Assembly (NCBI GenBank): GCA_903943975.1
Contig: CAJAQB010000014.1
Location: 62,001 to 126,000, forward strand
Length of the DNA: 64,000 nucleotides
Direction: 5' to 3'
Source of the DNA: Synechococcus lacustris
GTDB lineage: Bacteria > Cyanobacteriota > Cyanobacteriia > PCC-6307 > Cyanobiaceae
Shown: positions 32,686 to 41,933 of the stretch, one piece after another
Numbering within the stretch: position 1 is the first letter of the stretch
How the letters are laid out: each line of letters starts with the position of its first letter
The notes under the pieces: generated by a model
Told to the model about the DNA's origin: nothing
Database searches by the model: none
The model's input: only the letters and a program-made list of their open reading frames with translations
Translations under genes and position numbers: made by a program

Positions 32686-34131
32686 TTAGTCGCTGGCCGC
32701 AGCGGCATCAGCATCGCCAGCTGGGGCAGGGTCTGCCGCTTTGGCTTTGGCCTTTGGCTTGGCCTTGGCTTTGGCTGCGGGCTTGGCTTCGGGGTTTTCT
32801 GCCTCCAGCGCCGCTGGCGCAGCGGCTATGGCCACGGTGCTGTGGGCCTCCAGAAACTCAAACAGCTTTTCCTTCAGCAGGTCTTCGGCCACGGCGGCCT
32901 GCAGCCGGGCGGGGTCGATGCGGTTGGTGTCGCTGAGGCCGCGGCTCACTTCCTTGAGCTTGGTGGCCAGCTCCTGGTCATCGAGGCTGATCGCCTCTGC
33001 CTTGGCCAGGGCCTGGAGGGCGAGGCTGCGGCGCAGCCGTTCCTCCGCTTCAGCGCGGGAGCCTTGGGCCAGGTTGCGCACCACATCAGGGGTAAAAAGT
33101 TTCTTGATGTCGAGCCCCTGCTGGGCCATCTGGGAGGCGGTTTCCTGCAGCAGCACGTTCACCTCCTCGCGGATCAGGCTTTCGGGCAGTTCCACCTCCA
33201 GTTCAGCCACCAGCGCCTTGAGCAGCGCCTCCTGGCGATTGCTGCGCTGGCGCCGCTCGGCGTCCTGCTTCAGCCGTTCCTCCAATTGCTGGCGCAGTTC
33301 GGCGATCGTCTTGCTGTCACTGGCCTGCTGGGCAAAGGCATCGTCTAGCTCCGGCAGTTCGCGGCCCTTGAGGTCATTGAGGGTGATGGCGAAGCTGGCG
33401 CCGCGGCCGCGGCAGGTTTCCTCGGGATAGTCGTCTGGGAACTGGCAGTTCACCTGGCGTTCTTCGTCCAGCTTCATGCCAACGATCCCTTCCACAAAGC
33501 CAGGGATCATCCGGCCATCTTCCAGTTCCACCTCAAGGCTTTCGGCGCTGCCGCCGCTGATCGGCTCCTTGCTGTCGCTGAAGCTGCCGCTGAAGCTCAC
33601 CACAGCCACATCGCCGAGGGCGGCGGCCCGGTCGGCCACGGGCACCAGGGTGGCCATTTGGCGGCGGGATTTTTCGAGCAATTCATCCACCTGGGCGGGG
33701 TCAAACTCCACGGCCTCGGCTTCGGCCTTCAGCCCCTTGGTGGTTTTCAGCGATGGACTCGGGGCCACGTCCAGTTCCAGGCTGAGCAGCAGCTCCTGGC
33801 CGGGTTCAAAGGCGGCGAGCAGGCTGTCAAAGCCACCACGCAGTTCCGGTTGACCGATGGCCTCCAGCTGCTCCTGGGCCACGGCATCACGGAAGACGCT
33901 GTCCACCAGTTCTTCCAGGGCAGTGGCCTTCACCCGCAGGGGGCCGATCTGTTGCAGCAGCACCGGCCGCGGCACTTTGCCCTTGCGGAAGCCGGGCAGC
34001 TTGATGGTGCGGCTCAGTTTTTCGAGGGCGGCGTCATAGGAGGCTTGGCTGCGGTCGGCGGGCACCCCCACCTCCAGGGCCAGGCGACTGCCAGGGCGGG
34101 TGGAGGTGGTGACCTTCAGGGTCGTACTCAT
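32686..34131 (-). CDS. tig: trigger factor
   Basis: 481 residues: an N-terminal ribosome-binding domain with the signature [15 protein letters not shown], a central FKBP-type PPIase domain (about 170-255) and a helical C-terminal chaperone domain. The far C-terminus carries a low-complexity Ala/Lys/Pro extension ([20 protein letters not shown]), common in cyanobacterial homologues. It shields nascent chains at the ribosome exit. First gene of tig-clpP-clpX; divergent from asd with a 169-base gap. Confidence 0.96.
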   Translation of the reverse strand: MSTTLKVTTSTRPGSRLALEVGVPADRSQASYDAALEKLSRTIKLPGFRKGKVPRPVLLQQIGPLRVKATALEELVDSVFRDAVAQEQLEAIGQPELRGGFDSLLAAFEPGQELLLSLELDVAPSPSLKTTKGLKAEAEAVEFDPAQVDELLEKSRRQMATLVPVADRAAALGDVAVVSFSGSFSDSKEPISGGSAESLEVELEDGRMIPGFVEGIVGMKLDEERQVNCQFPDDYPEETCRGRGASFAITLNDLKGRELPELDDAFAQQASDSKTIAELRQQLEERLKQDAERRQRSNRQEALLKALVAELEVELPESLIREEVNVLLQETASQMAQQGLDIKKLFTPDVVRNLAQGSRAEAEERLRRSLALQALAKAEAISLDDQELATKLKEVSRGLSDTNRIDPARLQAAVAEDLLKEKLFEFLEAHSTVAIAAAPAALEAENPEAKPAAKAKAKPKAKAKAADPAPAGDADAAAASD

Positions 34132-34300
34132 CGGCGGCGATCCGGTAGCAAGCCCGCGATCCTAGAAAGCGATGGTTCACCCCCCTAGGTGGCGCCCAGC
34201 ACGTATTGTTATTTCGGCAGAAGCACGTAGGGATATTTTCCAAGTTCAAGTTCAGCGGCTTCAGCCGCCGAGCTTCCACAGTTGACCCCATCTCGTTTCC

Positions 34301-35332
34301 TTGACTCCCGTTTCCGCGGCAGAGCCGCAGACCGTTGCCATCCTTGGAGCCACAGGCGCTGTGGGTCAGGAACTGCTGGCCCTGCTGGAGGAGCGCCGCT
34401 TTCCGATTAAGGAACTGCGGCTGCTGGCTTCCCCCCGCTCGGCCGGTGTAAGCCAGCAGTGGCGCGGCCAGTCGCTGCAGGTGCAGCCGGTGGGGGCTTC
34501 CTCTTTTGAGGGCGTTGATTTGGTGCTGGCCTCCGCCGGTGGTTCGGTGTCGAAGCAATGGGCGCCGGTGGCGGTGGCCCAGGGGGCGGTGGTGATCGAC
34601 AACTCCAGCGCCTTCCGCATGGATCCCGAGGTGCCGCTGGTGGTGCCCGAGGTGAACCCCGAAGCGGCCTTTAGCCACCGGGGCGTGATCGCCAATCCCA
34701 ACTGCACCACGATCCTGCTCACCCTGGCCCTGGCGCCCCTGGCGGCCCGGCGGCCCCTGCGGCGGGTGGTGGTGAGCACCTACCAGTCGGCCAGTGGTGC
34801 CGGCGCCCGGGCGATGGAGGAATTGCGCCAGCTCAGCCGCACGGTGCTGGATGGCGGCGAACCGGTGAGTGAGGTGCTGCCCCATTCGCTTGCTTTCAAT
34901 CTTTTCCTGCACAACTCGCCGCTGCAGGCCAATGGCTATTGCGAAGAGGAGCTGAAGATGCTCAACGAAACCCGCAAGATCATGAATTTGCCTGGCTTGC
35001 GGCTGTCGGCCACCTGTGTGCGGGTGCCGGTGCTGCGGGCCCATTCCGAAGCGGTAAATATTGAATTCGAGGAGCCCTTCCCGGTGGCGGAGGCCCGGGC
35101 CCTCTTGGCGGTGGCCCCGGGGGTGGAGCTGCTGGAAAACTTCGAAACCAACCGCTTCCCGATGCCCACGGATGTGACCGGCCGTGATCCGGTGGCGGTG
35201 GGTCGGATTCGCCAAGACCTCAGTGACCCCAATGCCCTGGAGCTCTGGCTCTGTGGGGATCAAATTCGCAAGGGGGCAGCCCTGAATGCGGTGCAGATCG
35301 CTGAGCTGTTGTTGCAGGGGCAACGGCCATGA
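34301..35332 (+). CDS. asd: aspartate-semialdehyde dehydrogenase
   Basis: 343 residues: Rossmann motif [15 protein letters not shown], catalytic Cys in [11 protein letters not shown], and substrate-binding [16 protein letters not shown]. It reduces aspartyl phosphate to the semialdehyde at the branch to lysine, threonine and methionine. The start is TTG 34301. It overlaps dapA by 4 bases, so the two lysine-pathway steps are coupled; lysC is about 10 kb away. Confidence 0.96.
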   Translation: MTPVSAAEPQTVAILGATGAVGQELLALLEERRFPIKELRLLASPRSAGVSQQWRGQSLQVQPVGASSFEGVDLVLASAGGSVSKQWAPVAVAQGAVVIDNSSAFRMDPEVPLVVPEVNPEAAFSHRGVIANPNCTTILLTLALAPLAARRPLRRVVVSTYQSASGAGARAMEELRQLSRTVLDGGEPVSEVLPHSLAFNLFLHNSPLQANGYCEEELKMLNETRKIMNLPGLRLSATCVRVPVLRAHSEAVNIEFEEPFPVAEARALLAVAPGVELLENFETNRFPMPTDVTGRDPVAVGRIRQDLSDPNALELWLCGDQIRKGAALNAVQIAELLLQGQRP

Positions 35333-36225
35333 GCGCTAGCCCCACCCCCTTCGGCCGCTTGGTTACGGCGATGGTTACCCCCTTTGCCGCCGACGGCGGC
35401 GTCGATCTGGCCCTGGCCTCCCGCTTGGCCACTCACCTGGTGGAGCAGGGGTCCGATGCCCTGGTGGTTTGTGGCACCACCGGCGAATCCCCCACCCTCA
35501 CCTGGGATGAACAGCACGCTTTGCTGCTGGCGGTGAAGCGGGCGGTGGCGGGCAAGGCCCTGGTGCTGGCTGGCACCGGCAGCAACAGCACCGCCGAGGC
35601 GGTGGAAGCCACCCGCCAGGCGGCGGCCCTGGGGGCCGATGGGGCCCTGGTGGTGGTGCCTTACTACAACAAGCCGCCCCAGGAGGGTCTGGAGGCCCAT
35701 TTCCGGGCGGTGGCGCTGGCGGCACCTGAGCTGCCGCTGATGCTTTACAACGTTCCCGGCCGCACCGGCTGCAGCCTGGCGGCCGCAACCACAGCCCGAC
35801 TGCTGGATTGCCCCAACGTGGTGGCCTTCAAGGCCGCCAGCGGCAGCACCGAAGAGGTAAGTGCCCTGCGGGCCGCCTGTGGCACCCAGCTGGCCATCTA
35901 CAGCGGCGATGACTCGCTCACCCTGCCCATGCTGGCCCTGGGGGCCGTGGGGGTGGTGAGCGTGGCCAGCCATCTGGTGGGCCCCGAGCTGCGCCAGATG
36001 ATTCAGCACTTCTTCGCCGGTGAGCCCCACCAGGCCCTGGCCCTGCACGAACGCCTCTTGCCGCTGATGAAGGGCCTGTTCTGCACCAGTAATCCGATCC
36101 CCGTGAAAGCGGCCCTTGAGCTCGAAGGTTGGCCCGTGGGTGCGGCCCGTTTACCCCTCGTTCCTGCCGATACCAGCGTGCGTGAATCCCTAGCTGTTTT
36201 GCTCGCCGCCCTGCGTCCTACCTGA
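35329..36225 (+). CDS. dapA: 4-hydroxy-tetrahydrodipicolinate synthase
   Basis: A 298-residue TIM-barrel lyase. [20 protein letters not shown], the catalytic Tyr in [11 protein letters not shown] and the Schiff-base Lys in [11 protein letters not shown] are all visible. It condenses pyruvate with aspartate semialdehyde. It starts within the asd stop region (ATGA overlap). rnj follows after 74 bases that contain a T-rich stretch. Confidence 0.97.
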   Translation: MSASPTPFGRLVTAMVTPFAADGGVDLALASRLATHLVEQGSDALVVCGTTGESPTLTWDEQHALLLAVKRAVAGKALVLAGTGSNSTAEAVEATRQAAALGADGALVVVPYYNKPPQEGLEAHFRAVALAAPELPLMLYNVPGRTGCSLAAATTARLLDCPNVVAFKAASGSTEEVSALRAACGTQLAIYSGDDSLTLPMLALGAVGVVSVASHLVGPELRQMIQHFFAGEPHQALALHERLLPLMKGLFCTSNPIPVKAALELEGWPVGAARLPLVPADTSVRESLAVLLAALRPT

Positions 36226-36299
36226 ACGGATGGCGATGGGTAGCTCTGCTGCCGCATTGGGTTTACAGCTTCATTTATTCCTTTTTTTCTGATCTCTCC

Positions 36300-38228
36300 A
36301 TGGCTCCTAATAACGGTTCCCAGCCCAAGCAACCAACCCTGCGGGTGATTCCCCTGGGCGGATTGCATGAAATCGGTAAGAACACCTGTGTGTTCGAGTA
36401 CGGCGATGACCTGATGCTGGTGGATGCCGGCCTCGCCTTCCCCAGCGATGGCATGCATGGGGTCAATGTGGTGTTGCCAGACACCAGCTTCCTGCGGGAA
36501 AACCAGAAGCGAATTCGCGGCATGATCGTGACCCACGGCCACGAAGATCACATCGGTGGGATCCCCCACCACCTGAAGCATTTCAATATTCCGATCATCT
36601 ATGGTCCGCGGCTGGCCCTTTCTCTGCTTGAGGGAAAGATGGCTGAAGCCGGCGTGGCCGATCGCACCACCCTGCAAACGGTGGCCCCCCGCGATGTGGT
36701 GAAGATCGGCCAGCACTTCAAGGTGGAGTTTATCCGCAATACCCACTCGATTGCCGACAGCTACAGCCTGGCAATCACCACCCCGGTGGGGGTGGTGGTA
36801 TTCACCGGAGACTTCAAATTTGACCACACCCCGGTGGACGGCGAATATTTCGACATCCAGCGCATGGCCCACTACGGCGAACAGGGGGTGCTCTGCATGT
36901 TTAGTGACTCCACTAACGCTGAACTGCCTGGCTTCACCCCCTCCGAACGGTCGGTGTTCCCCAACCTTGATCGCCATGTGGCCACCGCCGAAGGCCGGGT
37001 GATTGTTACCACCTTCGCCAGCTCCGTGCACCGGGTGAGCATGATCCTTGAGCTGGCGCTCAAGCACGGCCGCAAGGTGGGTCTGCTCGGTCGTTCAATG
37101 CTGAATGTGATCGCCAAGGCGCGGGAACTGGGCTATATGCGTTGCCCCGATGATTTGTTTGTGCCGATCAAGCAGATCCGTGATCTGCCCGACCGCGAAA
37201 CACTGTTGTTGATGACTGGCAGCCAGGGGGAACCGTTGGCGGCGCTTAGTCGGATTTCCCGGGGTGAACATCCCCAGGTGCAGGTTAAATCCTCAGACAC
37301 GATCATCTTTTCGGCCAGCCCTATTCCTGGCAACACCATTTCCGTGGTCAACACCATTGACCGCCTGATGATGCTTGGCGCCAAGGTGGTGTATGGCAAG
37401 GGCGAGGGTATCCACGTTTCTGGCCATGGCAGCCAGGAGGATCAGAAATTGATGCTGGCCCTCACCCGCCCCAAATACTTTGTGCCGGTGCATGGTGAGC
37501 ACCGCATGTTGATGGCCCACTCGCGCACGGCCCAGTCGATGGGTGTGCCTGCGGATCACATGCTGATCATTGATAACGGCGATGTGGTGGAGCTCACCCC
37601 TGATTCAATCCGTAAGGGTGATCCGGTGAAGGCGGGCATTGAACTGCTGGATAACTCCCGCAACGGCATCGTTGATGCCCGGGTGCTTAAGGAACGGCAG
37701 CAGCTGGCCGTGGATGGGGTGGTGACCCTGCTGGCGGCGATCAGCACCGATGGCCTGATGGTGGCGCCGCCGCGGGTGAACCTGCGCGGGGTGGTGACCA
37801 CCGCTGAACCGCGCAAGATGTCGATGTGGGCCGAGCGTGAGATCGGCTGGGTGCTGGAAAACCGCTGGAACCAGCTGTCCCGCAACACCGGTGGCAAGGC
37901 CCCAGATGTGGATTGGGTGGGGGTGCAACGGGAGATTGAAGTGGGTCTGCAGCGGCGCCTACGCCGGGAACTGCAGGTGGAGCCCCTGATCATCTGTTTG
38001 GTGCAGCCCGCCCCCGCCGGCACCCCGGCCTTCAAGGCCCGTAATCCTGATGAGCGCCCTGCCGCCCCCCGCCAGGAACGGGAGCGGACCCCTGCGGCGG
38101 CGCCTGTGGCAGCCCCTGTCGCCGCCCCAGTGGCAGCCAGTGCGGCTCCCGCCAGCGCAGCAGTCACTGAGGAGCCCAGCCCCGAAGACACCCGCCAACG
38201 CCGCCGCCGCCCCAGCGCCGTCGCCTAG
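36300..38228 (+). CDS. rnj: ribonuclease J
   Basis: 642 residues: a beta-lactamase-fold catalytic core with THGHEDHIGGIPHHL, the metal ligands in FTGDFKFDHTPVDGE, a beta-CASP domain (about 215-380), then a C-terminal dimerisation region. It combines 5'-3' exonuclease and endonuclease activity in mRNA decay and rRNA maturation. After about residue 585 there is an Ala/Pro low-complexity tail (PVAAPVAAPVAASAAPASAA) ending in basic RQRRRRPS. It overlaps the convergent TPR-like gene by 4 bases. Confidence 0.95.
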   Translation: MAPNNGSQPKQPTLRVIPLGGLHEIGKNTCVFEYGDDLMLVDAGLAFPSDGMHGVNVVLPDTSFLRENQKRIRGMIVTHGHEDHIGGIPHHLKHFNIPIIYGPRLALSLLEGKMAEAGVADRTTLQTVAPRDVVKIGQHFKVEFIRNTHSIADSYSLAITTPVGVVVFTGDFKFDHTPVDGEYFDIQRMAHYGEQGVLCMFSDSTNAELPGFTPSERSVFPNLDRHVATAEGRVIVTTFASSVHRVSMILELALKHGRKVGLLGRSMLNVIAKARELGYMRCPDDLFVPIKQIRDLPDRETLLLMTGSQGEPLAALSRISRGEHPQVQVKSSDTIIFSASPIPGNTISVVNTIDRLMMLGAKVVYGKGEGIHVSGHGSQEDQKLMLALTRPKYFVPVHGEHRMLMAHSRTAQSMGVPADHMLIIDNGDVVELTPDSIRKGDPVKAGIELLDNSRNGIVDARVLKERQQLAVDGVVTLLAAISTDGLMVAPPRVNLRGVVTTAEPRKMSMWAEREIGWVLENRWNQLSRNTGGKAPDVDWVGVQREIEVGLQRRLRRELQVEPLIICLVQPAPAGTPAFKARNPDERPAAPRQERERTPAAAPVAAPVAAPVAASAAPASAAVTEEPSPEDTRQRRRRPSAVA

Positions 38229-38710
38229 GGCTCCGGGCTGGTGAGGTCTACCCAGAGCCAGCCCCGGGCCAGCTCCGCTTCCTCCTCGGCCGTGGGGCTA
38301 GGGGTGGAATCAAGGAGGGGGATCGGCTCTGGCACAGGTTCCTCTGGCTCCTCCAGTTCCTCTGGTTCAGGGATGCTGGCGGCCAGCAAGGCTGCAGCCT
38401 CAGCCAAAGGTGTGCTGGCTGGGATGATCGGCCCCAGCCAGGGGGTGGCGGCCAGTGGTGCGGGCTCGCCGCACTGACTAAGGCCGTCCTCGGCCAGCTG
38501 CCGGTAGGGGCCATCCCCAGCCAAGCTCAGCAGCTGGCTGTAGCAACTGGCGGCCGCAGTTTTGTTCTCAAAGCCGAAGAACTGGATGTAGCCCCGCAAC
38601 AGCAGGGCGCGCAGGTCGTCGGGTTGCTCGTTTAGGTGCTCCTCCACCTGGCTGAGCGCCTCCTCAAAGCGCCGCTCCTGGTAGGCATTTTCTGCCGCCT
38701 CGTAGGTCAT
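38225..38710 (-). CDS. TPR-like protein with acidic C-terminus
   Basis: 161 residues. The N-terminal 65 residues form about two TPR units (AENAYQERRFEEALSQVEEH and RALLLRGYIQFFGFENKTAA). The rest is Pro/Glu-rich (EPEELEEPEEPVPEPIPLLD) and probably disordered. It overlaps tilS by 4 bases, so it is translated from the tilS transcript. No enzymatic motif is present; a protein-interaction role is likely. Confidence 0.65.
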   Translation of the reverse strand: MTYEAAENAYQERRFEEALSQVEEHLNEQPDDLRALLLRGYIQFFGFENKTAAASCYSQLLSLAGDGPYRQLAEDGLSQCGEPAPLAATPWLGPIIPASTPLAEAAALLAASIPEPEELEEPEEPVPEPIPLLDSTPSPTAEEEAELARGWLWVDLTSPEP

Positions 38711-39753
38711 GGGCTCTGCAAATCGAGGCTGACAGTCGGGCTGGCAGCCGGGGGTGCCAGCCAGATGTTATGGCGATCCCAGTGCAGCTCCTGGCCCGGG
38801 CCCGGGCCCCCCAGGACGAGGCGGCCCGGGCCCCGCTGCGGCTCCAGTTGCTGCAAGAGTTTTTCCAGTTGTTGGGCCGCCAATGGCCCCACCCCCTGCA
38901 GGGCCAGCCAGCGCACCAGCAGTAGGCCGCGGTTGGCAGGCTGCAGGGCCAGCAATGCCCGCCGTTGCAGCCGCGCCCCTGTCGCCGCATCGGCCCCTGC
39001 TTCTGAGTTGATCAGAGCCTGCAGGGCCAGATCCGCCAATTCATCGCTGGCCCGCTGCTCCTGGGCCAGCCGTTCGGCCATGGCGGCGATGCGGCGGCTG
39101 GCGCCGGGGTGCAGCGCTTCCAGCACCGGCAACACCTCGGCGCGGATGCGGTTGCGGCTGAAGCGCAGATCCTGGTTGCTGGGGTCGAGCCAGATCGGCA
39201 GGGCCAGTTGCTGGCAAATCCGGCTGGTGTCTGCCCGGGAGAAGCCCAGCAGGGGCCGCACCAGGGCAATGCCAGGGGCCAGGGGCCTGAGCGCCTGGAG
39301 GCTGGCCAGGCCGCGGCGGTGGCTGCCACGGGCCAGTTGCAACAACAGCGTTTCGCTGCGGTCGTCGGCGGTGTGGGCCGTAACCACATGGCTGGCGCCG
39401 CAGGCCTGGGCCCTGGTTTCCAGGCAGCTGTAGCGCCATTGCCGCGCCGCCGCTTCCGTGGGCAAGGGTTCGGCCCAGCTGTCGATCTGTAGGGGCAGGC
39501 CTTGGCCTTGGGCCCACTGGGCCAGCTCCTGGGCCTGCTGGCTGGATTCCGGCCGCCAGCGGTGGTCCCCATGCCAGAGCTGCAACGACCAGTGGTGCAG
39601 CCGCTGCAGATCCAGCAGCAGCGCCGTCATTGCCATCGAGTCTTGCCCGCCAGACACGGCCAGCAGCAGTGGGGCGCCCGCCGGCAGCAACTGCGGCTCA
39701 CGGCTCAGCTGCTGGTGCAGCCGCAGGTGATCGGTGCTCCAAGGGGCGGCCAT
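38707..39753 (-). CDS. tilS: tRNA(Ile)-lysidine synthetase
   Basis: A 348-residue N-type ATP pyrophosphatase with the P-loop LLAVSGGQDSMAMTAL, then HVVTAHTADDRSETLLLQL and the LGFSRADT/NQDLRFSRNRIR tRNA-binding part. It converts C34 of the minor tRNA-Ile to lysidine so that it reads AUA. The length fits a short TilS lacking the extended C-terminal domain. It diverges from the MNT gene by 36 bases. Confidence 0.95.
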   Translation of the reverse strand: MAAPWSTDHLRLHQQLSREPQLLPAGAPLLLAVSGGQDSMAMTALLLDLQRLHHWSLQLWHGDHRWRPESSQQAQELAQWAQGQGLPLQIDSWAEPLPTEAAARQWRYSCLETRAQACGASHVVTAHTADDRSETLLLQLARGSHRRGLASLQALRPLAPGIALVRPLLGFSRADTSRICQQLALPIWLDPSNQDLRFSRNRIRAEVLPVLEALHPGASRRIAAMAERLAQEQRASDELADLALQALINSEAGADAATGARLQRRALLALQPANRGLLLVRWLALQGVGPLAAQQLEKLLQQLEPQRGPGRLVLGGPGPGQELHWDRHNIWLAPPAASPTVSLDLQSP

Positions 39754-39789
39754 CGTTCCAGCTTGGCTGGATCCCGGTAACTTGCCCCC

Positions 39790-40197
39790 ATGGCTGCTCC
39801 TTTCGCTGAGATCGCCCTGCCCTGGTTACTGCCCCAGCCCCTGGCGGCAGCGGTAAACCTGGGCCCTGGCCTGGAGGCGGCGGCGCTGCAGGCGGGCCTG
39901 CAGCGCTTGGTGGCCTGTGAAGACGTGCGGGCCGTGGTGGCCTTTGGTTCTAGGGGCAGGGGTGATGCCCAGGCCGATTCGGATCTGGATTTGGCGGTGA
40001 TCTGTGCCCAAGCGCAGCTCACACCCCAAAAGAAACAAGCCTGTTACCAGCGTTTTCGGGCGGCCCTCGGTGGGTTGGGCTGTGGGGTGGATCTGGTGGT
40101 GCAGGGCCAGGCGGATGCGGCCTACCTGGCCCAGTCGCGCTGGCACGTGATGGGAGATGTGGCCCGCGAGGGGAAGGTGCTCTATGTCGCCGGCTGA
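39790..40197 (+). CDS. MNT-type nucleotidyltransferase (MntA-like)
   Basis: A 135-residue minimal nucleotidyltransferase: VRAVVAFGSRGRGDAQADSD carries the GSxxxG...DxD motif with its metal aspartates in SDLDLAVI. Together with the overlapping HEPN gene this is the MNT/HEPN pair. In characterised cases the MNT partner neutralises a HEPN ribonuclease by AMPylation. It overlaps the HEPN gene by 14 bases, implying coupled translation. Confidence 0.85.
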   Translation: MAAPFAEIALPWLLPQPLAAAVNLGPGLEAAALQAGLQRLVACEDVRAVVAFGSRGRGDAQADSDLDLAVICAQAQLTPQKKQACYQRFRAALGGLGCGVDLVVQGQADAAYLAQSRWHVMGDVAREGKVLYVAG

Positions 40198-40564
40198 AGA
40201 CGCCCGTTTGTTGCTGCAGATCGTGCGGCGCCATCTGCGCAGCTTGGCGCTAACGATGGCTGTCGCCTTCCCTGATGAGGACTGGGGATTCACCGCCCAG
40301 CAGGCCGTGGAGAAGTTGCTCAAGGTTTGGCTTGTGCTGGCCGATAGGCGGCCGCCCCGTAGCCATGAGCTGGAGCTGCTCAGTGGTTTGGCTGGGGTGG
40401 AGTTGCCTGCGGAGCTGCTGGCGCTGCAGACCTTTGCCGTCGAGGCCCGTTATGAGGAGGGTCCATTTCCGTTGCCGGCGCCGCGCCAGCAACTACTGGA
40501 CCAGATCGAAGCATTGCTAAACCGTTGCCTGGCAGCGGTGGAAGCCATGGAGAAGCAGTCCTGA
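40184..40564 (+). CDS. HEPN-domain protein partnered with MNT
   Basis: 126 residues from ATG 40184; the track start at 40157 is an alternative. The four-helix HEPN pattern is seen in FTAQQAVEKLLKVWLVLADR, then RPPRSHELELLSGLAG. The basic-histidine stretch RRPPRSH takes the place of the RNase RxxxxxH motif, but the match is loose, so nuclease activity is uncertain; it may be the substrate-binding HEPN type. It pairs with the upstream MNT gene. Confidence 0.8.
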   Translation: MSPAEDARLLLQIVRRHLRSLALTMAVAFPDEDWGFTAQQAVEKLLKVWLVLADRRPPRSHELELLSGLAGVELPAELLALQTFAVEARYEEGPFPLPAPRQQLLDQIEALLNRCLAAVEAMEKQS

Positions 40565-40612
40565 GGCCCCAGGCCTGCGTGGGAGAATCAAGGGATTGCG
40601 TTTAGTACCGGT

Positions 40613-41383
40613 ATGTCGCGCCTCGCCCAGTTGCCCGCCTCGCTCCGTACGGCCCTTAACGAGCGGCGCCTGCTCAAGGTGATTGCCGGTTTGGCCAATT
40701 TCGAGGCGGCTTCAGTGGCGCGGGTGGCCCGGGCCGCCGCGGCCGGTGCTGCCGACCTGATCGATGTGGCCTGTGATCCTGAGCTGGTGCGGCTCGCCGC
40801 TGCCGAATCGGGGCTGCCCATCTGTGTGTCGGCGGTGGACCCGGAGCTGTTTCCCGCCGCCGTGGCCGCTGGCGCCTCCATGGTGGAAATCGGTAATTAC
40901 GACAGCTTCTATCCCCAGGGCCGGGTATTTGGCGCCGAGGAAGTGCTCGAACTCACCCGGCGCACCAGGGCCCTGCTGCCCCACGTATCCCTCTCGGTTA
41001 CCGTCCCCCACACCCTGGCCCTCCACCAACAGGAGCAGCTGGCCCTGGAACTGGTGGCTGCCGGCGCCGACCTGATCCAAACCGAAGGCGGCACCAGCGC
41101 CCGGCCCTATAGCGCCGGCGTGCAGGGCCTGATTGAAAAGGCGGCCCCCACCCTTGCCGCCGCCCATGCCATCAGCCGGGCAGTTGCAGTGCCGGTGCTG
41201 TGTGCCTCCGGCCTCTCCGCCGTGACCCTGCCCCTGGCCCAGGCGGCCGGTGCCGCGGGCGTGGGCGTGGGTTCTGCGGTGAATCGCCTCAACGATGAAC
41301 TCGCCATGGTGGCGGTGGTGCGCAGCCTGCGGGAAGCACTTGTTGCCGTACAGCCCGTACAGGTGGGCGAACGGGCCAGCTGA
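40613..41383 (+). CDS. ycf23: Ycf23/DUF561 TIM-barrel protein
   Basis: 256 residues. LLKVIAGLANFEAASVARVA, ADLIDVACDPELVRLAA and SMVEIGNYDSFYPQGRVF are the hallmark segments of Ycf23, a conserved cyanobacterial and plastid protein with a phosphate-binding TIM-barrel look. Its function is unsettled. DLIQTEGGTSARPYSAGV and VLCASGLSAVTLPLA complete the barrel. The C-terminus (AVQPVQVGE) is encoded by a degenerate copy of the dispersed GTACGG palindrome (about 41347-41361). Confidence 0.9.
   Translation: MSRLAQLPASLRTALNERRLLKVIAGLANFEAASVARVARAAAAGAADLIDVACDPELVRLAAAESGLPICVSAVDPELFPAAVAAGASMVEIGNYDSFYPQGRVFGAEEVLELTRRTRALLPHVSLSVTVPHTLALHQQEQLALELVAAGADLIQTEGGTSARPYSAGVQGLIEKAAPTLAAAHAISRAVAVPVLCASGLSAVTLPLAQAAGAAGVGVGSAVNRLNDELAMVAVVRSLREALVAVQPVQVGERAS
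41347..41361. repeat. degenerate GTAC palindrome at the ycf23 3' end
   Basis: CCGTACAGCCCGTACAG at the end of the ycf23 coding sequence resembles the core of the dispersed palindrome at 49131 and 61636 (two GTAC blocks five bases apart). It could be chance given the coding context, so it is listed with low weight. Confidence 0.4.
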
Positions 41384-41477
41384 AACAGCCCTAGGCGTTC
41401 TGTAAAGCCTTTAGACATTTCCCCAGGCGCCCCGGCTCCGGGGTTGTTACGGTTTGGCCAGTCGGTTTTCTGCTGCC

Positions 41478-41906
41478 ATGGGCGGATTTGTGTGGTTGCT
41501 GCAATGGCCGATCCGGGCCCTGGTGCTGCTGCTGATCACCTATCTGCCCCTGGGGGTGGAGATGAGCAGTTTCCCGGTGGCGCTGCTGGCGGCCGTGGTG
41601 ATCGGCCTGCTGGGCAGCCTGCTGATCCTGCCGCTCAAGGCCCTGTTTGCCCTGCCCTGGTTGCTCACCAGCTTTGGCGGGCTGCTGCAGCCGGTGAGCT
41701 TGCTGTTCAACTGGATCATCACCGTGATCCTGTTCGCCCTGGCCGCCTGGCTGATCGAGGGCTTTCGGCTCAAGAACGGCATCTTTAGCGCCATCCTCGG
41801 CGCCCTCGCCTACAGCATCATCAGCACGATCGTGTTGCGGCTACTGGGTTTGGATGTGGATTTCACCCGGGCGGCCCAGGCCCTGGTTAGCGCAGGAGTT
41901 GCCTAG
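41478..41906 (+). CDS. phage-holin-like small membrane protein
   Basis: 142 residues from ATG 41478 (MGGFVWLLQWPIRALVL). Four hydrophobic helices are apparent, with the last part (FRLKNGIFSAILGALAYSI) resembling the phage holin family 4 (YvlD-like) proteins. These small membrane proteins are widespread and not necessarily linked to phage. It is 27 bases upstream of uvrB on the same strand. Confidence 0.75.
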   Translation: MGGFVWLLQWPIRALVLLLITYLPLGVEMSSFPVALLAAVVIGLLGSLLILPLKALFALPWLLTSFGGLLQPVSLLFNWIITVILFALAAWLIEGFRLKNGIFSAILGALAYSIISTIVLRLLGLDVDFTRAAQALVSAGVA

Positions 41907-41933
41907 GATCGTCTGCCAGTGCTGTAGGCCCCG

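Noticed and set aside
34034-35323. 429-aa minus-strand ORF opposite asd
   Set aside because: Antisense shadow rich in His/Gln/Gly; asd on the plus strand has complete catalytic motifs.
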